This document shows, piece by piece, positions 6,258 through 12,316 of a stretch of DNA of 12,962 nt. Every line of letters begins with the position of its first letter. The first letter of the stretch is position 1. This DNA comes from Lachnospiraceae bacterium (GTDB lineage Bacteria; Bacillota_A; Clostridia; Lachnospirales; Lachnospiraceae). The notes beneath the pieces are model-generated. The model saw nothing but the letters and a program-made list of their open reading frames with translations. It did no database searches and was not told the DNA's origin. The DNA lies in contig JAGCZE010000498.1 of the NCBI GenBank assembly GCA_017960415.1, forward strand, positions 1 through 12,962, given 5' to 3'. The position numbers and the translations under genes are program-made.

Positions 6258-8051
6258 CTATTGCGGATAATCGATATCCGCAAGTTCGCTTTCCGAAGCA
6301 TAAACAACCTGCAGATCTTCCCTGTGAGCCATGATCACACGCTTCCCGCCGGTATCTCCGGTCAACTGCATCAGTTCGCTGAAATACTTTTTCGAAAATA
6401 TACAGGGATTGCCCAGTTGGTCTTTTATGATTGCCGCAGAGGCTTTTCCTTCGGCTGTCTGTTGAGCTGCAGATGTTTTTTCTTCGGCTGTCTGCCGGGC
6501 CATACATGCCAAACCCTTGTCAGAAGCAGCGTAGCCATTGATCAGGCGACTAAAGCTTTCATCTGTCAGTCCGGGCTGGTCACAGACGGAAAAAATAATG
6601 TTGTCGGGATTTTTCTTTTGTGTAATATAATTATAGGCTTCTTTATTGACTTCTTTATCGACATTTTTATAGAATCCGCTCGTTGTTCCGACATTCAACG
6701 CTCCGGCGAGGCCAATTTTTAAAGACTCCGAGATCCCGAGCTCCGGTCTGTCGTTCCTTACAACCGTAAAGCCTCTGTGTGACGCATATTCCGCGATCTC
6801 GTCATATCCTGTAACTATCACAAGTCCGGGCACGCATACTTGATCCGGTATCGAAAACTGATCCGTTGTCGTTACATGATCCGGTATCACATGATACGAT
6901 GTGGTTATGCTATCCGATGCGGTAAAATAATTCCTTGACGCATATCCCTTTATGTGGCTTATTGCCCGGAAGGCAGCATCAACAGCATTTTCGAACATTC
7001 TCTTTCCGTTTATCTCTTCGAGCAGCTTATTCGAACCGTAGCGTTTTCCCTCACCAGCGGCCAGCAGCACTATCCCTGTGCTGTTACGCCTGTGCTCAAA
7101 ACGGCTGATTGCTTCAAGCGCGCCTCCCCCGATGGCTCGAGCCTTGTCGGAAATAGTATAACAATGTTCCTGATCACAGCGAGGGTCCACATCTCCGCAT
7201 TTCATGCCGGAACTGACACTTACGCCTTCCTGGAGCAGTCCGCGGATTATTCCGGAAATATTTGAATATACCGGTATCTCGCTGTCCCCGATACCGTGTT
7301 CAACGTTTGCAACCACATCGCCAGCATCCACGCGGTCACCGATCTGTTTAACCGGAATAAACACACCGTCCGCTGTAGCCCTTATGATCCGTTCTGTCGT
7401 AAAACCCCCGATATCCCCGGGAACTCCCGTATTGGGGATCGCGCTCCCGCTGTATATCACCTTTCCGAGATAATGACCGCGTTTGGTCTCGATCACGCAG
7501 TGACAGTCAACACCCGCAGTAAATCCCGGTCCCACGCCGATCACCAGCGGAGCATCGGTTATCCTTGTTCCAAGGTTTTTCTTTGCAATGATCGCATCAA
7601 TGATCACATCCGGCTTGAAATATTTCCTGACAGCGGCCTCCGGATCGACGATCACTGCGATCTTTCCCGACGCAATACACTCTTCGATCTTTTTGCACAC
7701 CTCACCGGCGGAAATATCCGTACTTTTGCACACTTCATCGAGCGAAATTTCCGTATTTTTACACACTTCATCAATCGAAATTTCCGCATTTTTGCACGCT
7801 TCACCGACCGGAAGTTCTGTATTTTTGCATGCCTCACCGTTCGTAGCTTCTGTATTTATTCTACCGCAGTAGATTGCTTCAACTCCCTCGACAACTGCTT
7901 TTCCCTCATATATCGCACGTGAAAAAGATACTGTCCTGCGAACTGCGGTGGGAACCGCAATATCCGTCATCAGTATCTCATACCCACATCTAAACAGCCT
8001 GTAAGCGATCCCCGTAGCCAGATCGCCGGCGCCCTTGATCAAAACGAGCAT
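6258..8051 (-). CDS. yqeB: YqeB (EF2563-family SDMH accessory protein) fused to a MocA-like cytidylyltransferase
   Basis: 597-residue two-domain protein. Residues 1-318 match the EF2563/YqeB family found with selenium-dependent molybdenum hydroxylases: IKGAGDLATGIAYRLF at the N-terminus, TAVRRTVSFSRAIYEG, VDPEA (136-140), DAIIAKKNLGT, GVGPGFTAG (172-180), GSAIPNTGVPGDIGG (202-216), a biotinyl-like segment with GDRVDAGDVVANV, and ISDKARAIGGGALEA (300-314). Residues 325-597 are a MobA/MocA-type nucleotidyltransferase: LLAAGEGKRYGSNK (329-342) binds nucleotide, CDQPGL (490-495) is the metal-site motif, and GNPCIFSKKYF with DTGGKR lies near the end. Together they would activate molybdopterin as a dinucleotide and prepare the Se/Mo cofactor; YqeB's own reaction is unknown. 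At least four tandem-repeat insertions interrupt it (listed separately), making both domains longer than usual. AGGGGGG lies 7 bases before the ATG. It is last in the operon, 30 bp after yqeC. In many clostridia these two domains are separate genes. Confidence 0.85.
   Translation of the reverse strand: MLVLIKGAGDLATGIAYRLFRCGYEILMTDIAVPTAVRRTVSFSRAIYEGKAVVEGVEAIYCGRINTEATNGEACKNTELPVGEACKNAEISIDEVCKNTEISLDEVCKSTDISAGEVCKKIEECIASGKIAVIVDPEAAVRKYFKPDVIIDAIIAKKNLGTRITDAPLVIGVGPGFTAGVDCHCVIETKRGHYLGKVIYSGSAIPNTGVPGDIGGFTTERIIRATADGVFIPVKQIGDRVDAGDVVANVEHGIGDSEIPVYSNISGIIRGLLQEGVSVSSGMKCGDVDPRCDQEHCYTISDKARAIGGGALEAISRFEHRRNSTGIVLLAAGEGKRYGSNKLLEEINGKRMFENAVDAAFRAISHIKGYASRNYFTASDSITTSYHVIPDHVTTTDQFSIPDQVCVPGLVIVTGYDEIAEYASHRGFTVVRNDRPELGISESLKIGLAGALNVGTTSGFYKNVDKEVNKEAYNYITQKKNPDNIIFSVCDQPGLTDESFSRLINGYAASDKGLACMARQTAEEKTSAAQQTAEGKASAAIIKDQLGNPCIFSKKYFSELMQLTGDTGGKRVIMAHREDLQVVYASESELADIDYPQ
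6429..6494 (-). repeat. Coding tandem repeat, 33 bp x 2, in the MocA domain
   Basis: Residues 520-541 of the fusion protein are two 11-residue units, QTAEEKTSAAQ and QTAEGKASAAI. TCGGCTGTCTG recurs exactly 33 bases apart at 6451 and 6484 on the plus strand. It sits between the GLACMAR strand and the conserved GNPCIF motif, where MocA proteins normally have a short loop. Confidence 0.75.
6633..6668 (-). repeat. Coding tandem repeat, 12 bp x 3, in the MocA domain
   Basis: On the plus strand ATAGGCTTCTTT, ATTGACTTCTTT and ATCGACATTTTT follow each other without gaps, encoding the four-residue pattern KNVD-KEVN-KEAY. The segment lies just before the strand IIFSVCDQPG, in a charged loop. Confidence 0.65.
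6839..6892 (-). repeat. Coding tandem repeat, 18 bp x 3, in the MocA domain
   Basis: TGATCCG occurs at 6841, 6859 and 6877, exactly 18 bases apart. A degenerate fourth copy, TGATACG, starts at 6892, only 15 bases further. The units encode six-residue blocks PDHVTT, TDQFSI, PDQVCV (about residues 390-407), in a roughly 40-residue stretch that interrupts the Rossmann-like core before LVIVTGYDE. Confidence 0.65.
7674..7838 (-). repeat. Coding minisatellite, 33 bp x 5, giving YqeB a cysteine every 11 residues
   Basis: Residues 72-126 are five units of exactly 11 residues: GEACKNTELPV, GEACKNAEISI, DEVCKNTEISL, DEVCKSTDISA, GEVCKKIEECI. Cysteines fall at 75, 86, 97, 108 and 119, each in the pattern [GD]-E-[AV]-C-K. 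The units differ from each other at the DNA level, so the array is not brand new. The segment is placed between VEGVEA and ASGKIAVIVDPEA, where family members usually have only a short helix of about 15-20 residues. Confidence 0.9.
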
Positions 8052-8081
8052 ATTAAGTCCCCCCTGATGTCATTTACTTAT

Positions 8082-8951
8082 TTAACACCTGACCGCCGTA
8101 CCTTCCCGGGCACACCCGGCATATACTTCCCAGCCTGTCAGTTCGGCAAGTTGCCGTGCATGTTCCATGCTCCCGAGGCTGCTTTGTTCAGGATATTCCG
8201 TCCGGTTTACAAATACCTGCAGCCTGCCGGTACCAAACTTTTCGCGTTCGGCTAACAGCACCTTTGCAAGAAGCTGCGGCGTTACGATCTCACTTGTACT
8301 CACCTGCGCCAGTTGGGCAAATATCTCGGGCCGGTGAACGACCGTTTCAATCGGCTTTCCAAATCCTTCCGCTCCGATCACAAGAATAACCCGCTCGCAG
8401 TTGCCCGGTATTACCGGCTCCTTATCATTATGGGCTTTCAACAGCATGTGCTTTGCTCCGTCCGCTTCTATCAGAATAAAGCTATTTTTACCGGCTGCAC
8501 GTTCTATCATCTCTATCGGAAATGAGACCAGTTTTTTGGAATCATGCGGATCCGTAACTCCCACACATACCGGTCTGCCGTAATTCTTTGCAATGAAATC
8601 TTCCAGCGCCTGCATCGAACGAAATGCACTGTGTGCATCGGTTTCAAACACCGGCATATCATTGGGCCTTAAAATGTGAGTGGTTGTACATACTACAGTT
8701 GTAGTTATTTGTGTTTTTGAGTGGTTATCCCTTGTACTGTTTTCCCTTATGTTGTTTTCTTTTAAGTTGCTATCCTTTGAACTGTTAATTTCGGGCCTGC
8801 CATCTTCATCATCCGTACATAATTCTTCGGCAAGCCGCCGTATCAGCGAAGTCTTGCCGCCCGATCCGATAACTGCTGTCATCCCATGTTCTAAACCAAG
8901 TATATCTTTTATCATAGCATTATCCATGTTATTGTAAAGCCTGCACACCAT
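8082..8951 (-). CDS. yqeC: YqeC-like SDMH accessory protein (P-loop)
   Basis: About 289 residues. It matches the YqeC family, annotated as a selenium cofactor biosynthesis or selenium-dependent hydroxylase accessory protein: a P-loop near the N-terminus (AVIGSGGKTSLIRRLAEEL, about 27-45 from this start), a TTTH strand after the repeat region, GVTDPHDSKKLVSFP, an IEADGAKH box (about 161-168) and VNRTE near the C-terminus. The P-loop and acidic box suggest nucleotide binding and hydrolysis, and the exact reaction is unknown. The start is uncertain. TTG at 8957 (weak), ATG at 8951 and ATG at 8927 are all possible, and none has a strong ribosome site; I report the ATG at 8951. Residues 56-80 are a 15-bp tandem-repeat insertion in a variable loop between the P-loop helix and TTTVVCTTTH. 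It sits between the DUF523 gene and yqeB with gaps of about 30 bp on each side, so one operon is likely. Confidence 0.85.
   Translation of the reverse strand: MVCRLYNNMDNAMIKDILGLEHGMTAVIGSGGKTSLIRRLAEELCTDDEDGRPEINSSKDSNLKENNIRENSTRDNHSKTQITTTVVCTTTHILRPNDMPVFETDAHSAFRSMQALEDFIAKNYGRPVCVGVTDPHDSKKLVSFPIEMIERAAGKNSFILIEADGAKHMLLKAHNDKEPVIPGNCERVILVIGAEGFGKPIETVVHRPEIFAQLAQVSTSEIVTPQLLAKVLLAEREKFGTGRLQVFVNRTEYPEQSSLGSMEHARQLAELTGWEVYAGCAREGTAVRC
8712..8786 (-). repeat. Coding tandem repeat, 15 bp x 5, in yqeC
   Basis: Five consecutive 5-residue units NSSKD, SNLKE, NNIRE, NSTRD, NHSKT follow the pattern N/S-x-x-K/R-D/E, the last ending in T. On the plus strand the 15-base blocks TTATCCCTTGTACTG, TTTTCCCTTATGTTG, TTTTCTTTTAAGTTG and CTATCCTTTGAACTG align directly. 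The stretch is hydrophilic and lies in a loop of the family fold. Confidence 0.8.
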
Positions 8952-8981
8952 AATCAACTTTTCATGCTGTTCGCAAAATTC

Positions 8982-9416
8982 CTATTTAATCGTGCCTTCC
9001 GTCAGTTCTTGAGCATTTATTACCTTAATTCCTCGCTCCTTCAGCATTTGCGCAAATACTCCGTTTCCCGGGATCAATTTTCCCGAGAAGGTTCCGTCAT
9101 ATATCTGTCCGATGCCGCAGGAAGGGCTTCGCGGCTGCAGGATCGCGAGATCGACTTTTTCTTTAATTGCCGTTTCAAGACATATCTCCGCTCCGCTTCT
9201 GAATTCCGCATTCCGGCTTTTTCCGTCGGCTCCGGTCACGACCCCGTTCACAATTTCACAGGGTACCCTCGGTACAGGCAGTCCCCCCGCAACCTCAGGG
9301 CAGACCGGTATCACTGCATGTCCTTTTATGAATTCCGCAACCTTCTCATTGTAATTGTTGCCACCGCTGTATTTGCAATTCTCTCCCAGCAGGCAGGCAC
9401 TTACTATTATCTTCAT
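8982..9416 (-). CDS. DUF523 family protein, TudS-like Fe-S desulfidase
   Basis: 144 residues, full length for DUF523. Conserved blocks: VSACLLGENCKYSGGNN (5-20), PVCPEVAGGLPVPR (37-50) and QPRSPSCG (94-101). Members of this family characterised as TudS are thiouracil desulfidases that hold a [4Fe-4S] cluster on three cysteines; by position C8, C39 and C100 are the expected ligands here. The likely role is removing sulfur from a small thiolated molecule in the cytoplasm, but the substrate cannot be read from sequence. C14, C53 and C79 are additional cysteines. The ATG has GGAGG 7 bases upstream. It follows the permease gene by 85 bp and precedes yqeC by about 30 bp. That gap before it has small hairpins (CAAGC-ATTA-GCTTG, GTTGC-7nt-GCAAC) but no U-run. 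A weak promoter, TTGCGC-18-TATTAG, is possible there. Confidence 0.85.
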   Translation of the reverse strand: MKIIVSACLLGENCKYSGGNNYNEKVAEFIKGHAVIPVCPEVAGGLPVPRVPCEIVNGVVTGADGKSRNAEFRSGAEICLETAIKEKVDLAILQPRSPSCGIGQIYDGTFSGKLIPGNGVFAQMLKERGIKVINAQELTEGTIK

Positions 9417-9501
9417 TTATTAACCTCCATACCGTAAGCGCAGCAATCTCTAATAGTTGCATTGTTGCTGAGAGCGCAACGATCAAGCTAATGCTTGCTT
9501 A

Positions 9502-10377
9502 TCACTCAGCCTTCACAGTTTTGCTCAAATTGCGGGCATTCAGCATTACCTTCAGACTTGCTGCACCGCAGCAGATCGCAAATGCAACGATATCCGCGGC
9601 AACGATCGTTGAGCCCACCGGCGTTCCGGCAAGTATTGAGATCAGCATCCCCATCAACGCACATACCACCGAGAAAATTGCCGAAAATACGGTTACTTTC
9701 CTGTAGCTCCCGAACAATCTAATTGCCGACAGGGCAGGGAAGATTACAAGCGCCGAGATAAGCAGGGATCCGACCAGATTCATTGCCAGCACTATGATCA
9801 CAGCGATAACGACAGCAATCAGGAGATTGTAAAAACCTGCATCAGTTCCGGCTGAACGGGCGAAATTCTCGTCAAACGATACCGCAAATATCTTATTGTA
9901 AAACAGTACAAAAATGATGATAACCGCTGTCGAAAGCCATAAGCAGAGCCATACATCCTTTTTTGAAAGTGTAAGTATGGAAGTCGATCCGAACAACGTA
10001 CTACAAACGTCTCCTGCCAGATTTGACGAAGTCGAAAATATATTCATCAGCAGATAACCGAACGCCATCGCCCCCACCGACACAACTGCAATAGCCGCAT
10101 CACCTTTCAGCTTCGTATTCTGTCCTGTTCTTAGCAGCAATATGGCGCAAATGACCGTGACCGGGAGCACCAGAAGCATCTGATTGGTAAGCTTGAGGAC
10201 CGATGCAATGGCAATGGCACCGAACGCAACATGAGACAGACCGTCACCGATGAACGAAAATCTTTTCAGTACCAATGTCACGCCAAGCAGCGATGAACAA
10301 AGAGAGATCAGGACCCCGACTATCATCGCATACCTGACGAAGGGATAGGACATATACTCGACCAGTTTCGCAATCAT
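9502..10377 (-). CDS. znuB: Zinc/manganese-type ABC transporter permease (ABC-3 family)
   Basis: Inner-membrane permease of the ZnuB/MntB family that forms the channel for the metal ABC importer; 291 residues. At least seven hydrophobic spans are visible. The conserved segment LKRFSFIGDGLSHVAFGAIAIA near the N-terminus (about 38-59) is the family signature, and MNLVGSLLISALVIFPALSAIRL (about 206-228) is the region contacting the ATPase. The end AGTPVGSTIVAADIVAFAICC is also typical. The start is the ATG at 10377, which overlaps the ATPase stop as ATGA, a layout for translational coupling. GGAGG lies 9 bases upstream inside the ATPase gene. Zinc is favoured over manganese because the regulator looks like Zur and the binding protein has a His-rich loop, but the metal is not proven. 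The last residues are basic and cytoplasmic. Confidence 0.9.
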   Translation of the reverse strand: MIAKLVEYMSYPFVRYAMIVGVLISLCSSLLGVTLVLKRFSFIGDGLSHVAFGAIAIASVLKLTNQMLLVLPVTVICAILLLRTGQNTKLKGDAAIAVVSVGAMAFGYLLMNIFSTSSNLAGDVCSTLFGSTSILTLSKKDVWLCLWLSTAVIIIFVLFYNKIFAVSFDENFARSAGTDAGFYNLLIAVVIAVIIVLAMNLVGSLLISALVIFPALSAIRLFGSYRKVTVFSAIFSVVCALMGMLISILAGTPVGSTIVAADIVAFAICCGAASLKVMLNARNLSKTVKAE

Positions 10378-11087
10378 AAGCACATTCCTCCCTTCTGCCT
10401 GAGCATGAAAAACTTTCCGGACTTGCTGTTCATGTATTCATCCGCTGTTCCGAAGAAATATCTGGCTCCGAGATGCAGTACGTGGCTCGCATACATCGTT
10501 GCCGCCTTGATATCATGCGAGACCATGATTATCGTGATGCCTTCGCTGTTCAGCCTGTTGATCAGGTCATACATTTCCTGAGTGACTTTCGGATCGAGTC
10601 CCGACACCGGCTCGTCCATAAGCAGCAGTTTCTGTGTTGCGCACAATGCCCTTGCAAGCAGGACCCTCTGCTGCTGCCCGCCCGACAACTCACGGTAATT
10701 CCTGTCGGCAAGCTCCCGGATCCCCATACGATCCATATTGGCATCCGCCAATGCCTTTTCTGCTTTATTGTAAAACGGTCTCCATCTGCATCTTCCCTGG
10801 CATCCGGACAAAACGATCTCACGCACGGATGCAGGGAAATCGCGCTGCACCAGCGTTTGCTGCGGAAGATACCCTATTCCGTTTTTTATGCCCGGTTCAC
10901 CGAAAACGATCTTTCCGCTGACAGGTTCCTGCAGCCCAAGCAGCGTCTTCATCAGTGTAGATTTTCCCGACCCGTTTTCTCCGACGATACAGAGATAATC
11001 GCCCTCATCGACGGTAAAATTGATGTCTTTTTCGACCGGTATCCCGTCATAACCGACGCTCAGATTTTCAACAGTTATTAAATTCAT
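10374..11087 (-). CDS. znuC: Metal ABC transporter ATP-binding protein
   Basis: Cytoplasmic ATPase that powers zinc-type metal import; 237 residues, normal length. All ABC motifs are intact: Walker A GENGSGKS (36-43), Q-loop YLPQQT (73-78), signature LSGGQQQR (134-141), Walker B LLLMDEP with E159, D-loop SGLD (162-165) and switch His201 in VSHD. The segment IGYLPQQTLVQRDFPASVREIVLSG is characteristic of the metal (ZnuC/MntA) branch. AGGAG sits only 3 bases before the ATG, which is short spacing. Downstream it overlaps the permease start by 4 bases. Upstream, 124 bp separate it from the binding-protein gene. That gap holds a direct-repeat array, a small hairpin (GCCT and CAG pairing with CTG and AGGC at 11116-11134) and no convincing own promoter. 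Confidence 0.93.
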   Translation of the reverse strand: MNLITVENLSVGYDGIPVEKDINFTVDEGDYLCIVGENGSGKSTLMKTLLGLQEPVSGKIVFGEPGIKNGIGYLPQQTLVQRDFPASVREIVLSGCQGRCRWRPFYNKAEKALADANMDRMGIRELADRNYRELSGGQQQRVLLARALCATQKLLLMDEPVSGLDPKVTQEMYDLINRLNSEGITIIMVSHDIKAATMYASHVLHLGARYFFGTADEYMNSKSGKFFMLRQKGGMCL

Positions 11088-11139
11088 AAGCTCCTCTTTA
11101 TTTGCTTTTCGAGCCGCCTCCAGGGACTGCAGGCTCAGT

Positions 11140-11220
11140 GTGATATGATCTTTTTAGTTCCTCGTTGTATGATCTTTTAGTCCAGTGTTGTATGATCTTT
11201 AGTATGCTCTCTTAGTCCAG
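11140..11220 (-). repeat. Direct repeats of 23-24 bp spanning the znuA stop codon and the gap after it
   Basis: TATGATCTTT occurs at 11144, 11168 and 11191 on the plus strand (periods 24 and 23), and TTAGTCCAG at 11177 and 11212. On the minus strand the gene end CTGGACTAA is repeated downstream as CTGGACTAA and as GGAACTAA, each followed by (A)AAGATCATA. The array therefore looks like duplication of the 3' end of znuA including its stop codon. The copy nearest the gene carries about ten extra bases. Confidence 0.75.
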
Positions 11221-12213
11221 CGCTTCCTTCAGAACCTTCAGATTCTCTTCCATTATCGAAACATAATCTGTCCCGCCGGAAATATCCCGGGAAGTCACGG
11301 ATTGCATTGAATTGAGCGTCAGGATCTTCTGATCCCTGCTGACCGTATTGTCCCTGATCGTTTCGGCGATCCTGCCGTCGCTGCCGTCTATCGTCAGTAT
11401 TGCGGGAAGTTTCAGCTCATCAGTCTTATTTGCCAGAAAGATAACGGTTTCAAAACTTGCTTCGGTTTCCGCGGAACATCCGGCAAATGCCGCATAATAG
11501 CTCAATCCGTAATCATCCGTAAAATACCTGAAGGGAAAACGGTCTCCGAACAGGATTGTCTTTACCCTGCCGTTTTTTACCGTGTCGTTGAACTGAGTGT
11601 CGAGAGCATTGATCCGCTGCTTGTAAAGATCCAGATTCGATCGGTAATACTCGGAATTTTCAGGGTCGAGAGAAGACAACGCTTCAGCGATCTTATCGCA
11701 AATGACCGCTGCATTCTTCAGGGAGAGCCAGACATGCTCATCATATTCTGTTTCTTCGTCGTGGTCGTGCTCTGCTTCAGCCTGCATGCCTTCGACCTGC
11801 TCTTCTTCTTTAACTTTGTCACCGAGCAGATCCATAAGGTTCAGGACAACCATATTCTTATTGGCGGCTTCCTGTAAAGCCTCATCCACCCATTCGTCGG
11901 ACTCTCCGCCCACATAAATGAACAGATCGCAACCCGAGATCCTGATAATATCATCAACTGTCGGCTGATAACTGTGCAGGTCTACTCCATTCCCCATCAA
12001 AAGCGTCAATTCCGCCTTTTCTGTTTTATCACCCATTATTTCCCTGACCCAGTCATATTCCGGAAATATTGTGGTTACGATCCTCAGCTTTCCTTCTTTG
12101 GCATCTGCGCCGCCGGCAGTGCATCCGCATAATATCAATGCACTTATCAGTGCCATAACAAGGCATATACCTGTTTTTTTTATGCTTATTGTTTTCATGT
12201 TTATTATTTTCAT
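11212..12213 (-). CDS. znuA: Metal ABC transporter substrate-binding lipoprotein (ZnuA-type)
   Basis: Extracytoplasmic zinc-binding component of the importer, cluster A-I fold; 333 residues from the chosen start. The signal peptide has a KK motif and a hydrophobic core ending LCGC, with Cys31 as the lipidated residue. Conserved parts: VVTTIFPEYDWV-type opening (here RIVTTIFPEYDWV), MGNGVDLHSYQPT with the first His ligand (residue 80), a His/Asp/Glu-rich loop (EAEHDHDEETEYDEH), and DEHVWLSLKNA with the second His (residue 160). The third His usually found as FHDAYGY is absent; GDRFPFRYFTDDYGL takes its place, and Asp276 in TIDGSDG is the probable acidic ligand. The ATG at 12213 has AGGA 4 bases upstream. 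The ATG five codons later is an alternative, and a lysine-rich in-frame extension upstream would overlap the regulator gene and is unlikely. The 103-bp gap before it holds no other gene that I can see. Confidence 0.88.
   Translation of the reverse strand: MKIINMKTISIKKTGICLVMALISALILCGCTAGGADAKEGKLRIVTTIFPEYDWVREIMGDKTEKAELTLLMGNGVDLHSYQPTVDDIIRISGCDLFIYVGGESDEWVDEALQEAANKNMVVLNLMDLLGDKVKEEEQVEGMQAEAEHDHDEETEYDEHVWLSLKNAAVICDKIAEALSSLDPENSEYYRSNLDLYKQRINALDTQFNDTVKNGRVKTILFGDRFPFRYFTDDYGLSYYAAFAGCSAETEASFETVIFLANKTDELKLPAILTIDGSDGRIAETIRDNTVSRDQKILTLNSMQSVTSRDISGGTDYVSIMEENLKVLKEALD
12169..12213 (-). repeat. 15-bp direct repeat at the znuA start
   Basis: On the minus strand ATGAAAATAATAAAC, ATGAAAACAATAAGC and ATAAAAAAAACAGGC follow each other, encoding MKIIN, MKTIS and IKKTG. 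The first two are clear copies, the third is degenerate. The repeat duplicates the start codon and lengthens the basic part of the signal peptide. Confidence 0.5.
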
Positions 12214-12316
12214 GATTTCCTGTTTCAGTTTTATTTGTTTCAAACTTTCTTTTTTCATACCAATCTGATTTATTATTTCTGTTATCAAACTTTCTATCTT
12301 TCGGCTTCTTTTACTT

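Noticed and set aside
5755..6507. 250-codon minus-strand reading frame over the methyltransferase and the end of yqeB
   Set aside because: It runs antisense through conserved SPOUT motifs and across a hairpin between convergent genes, with no family similarity.
7674..7838. CRISPR-like array with regular 33-base spacing
   Set aside because: Units are contiguous without unique spacers, lie in frame inside a gene, and no cas gene is nearby.
7296..7922. Long plus-strand reading frame opposite yqeB with repeated Phe/Arg/Ile blocks
   Set aside because: It is the antisense image of the 33-bp coding repeat, has no ribosome site, and the minus frame has clear family motifs.
9417..9501. Riboswitch or terminator in the permease-DUF523 gap
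   Set aside because: Only short 5-bp hairpins without a U-run or recognisable aptamer pattern.
10473..11081. 202-codon plus-strand reading frame opposite the ATPase gene
   Set aside because: Antisense of intact ABC ATPase motifs; no start signals.
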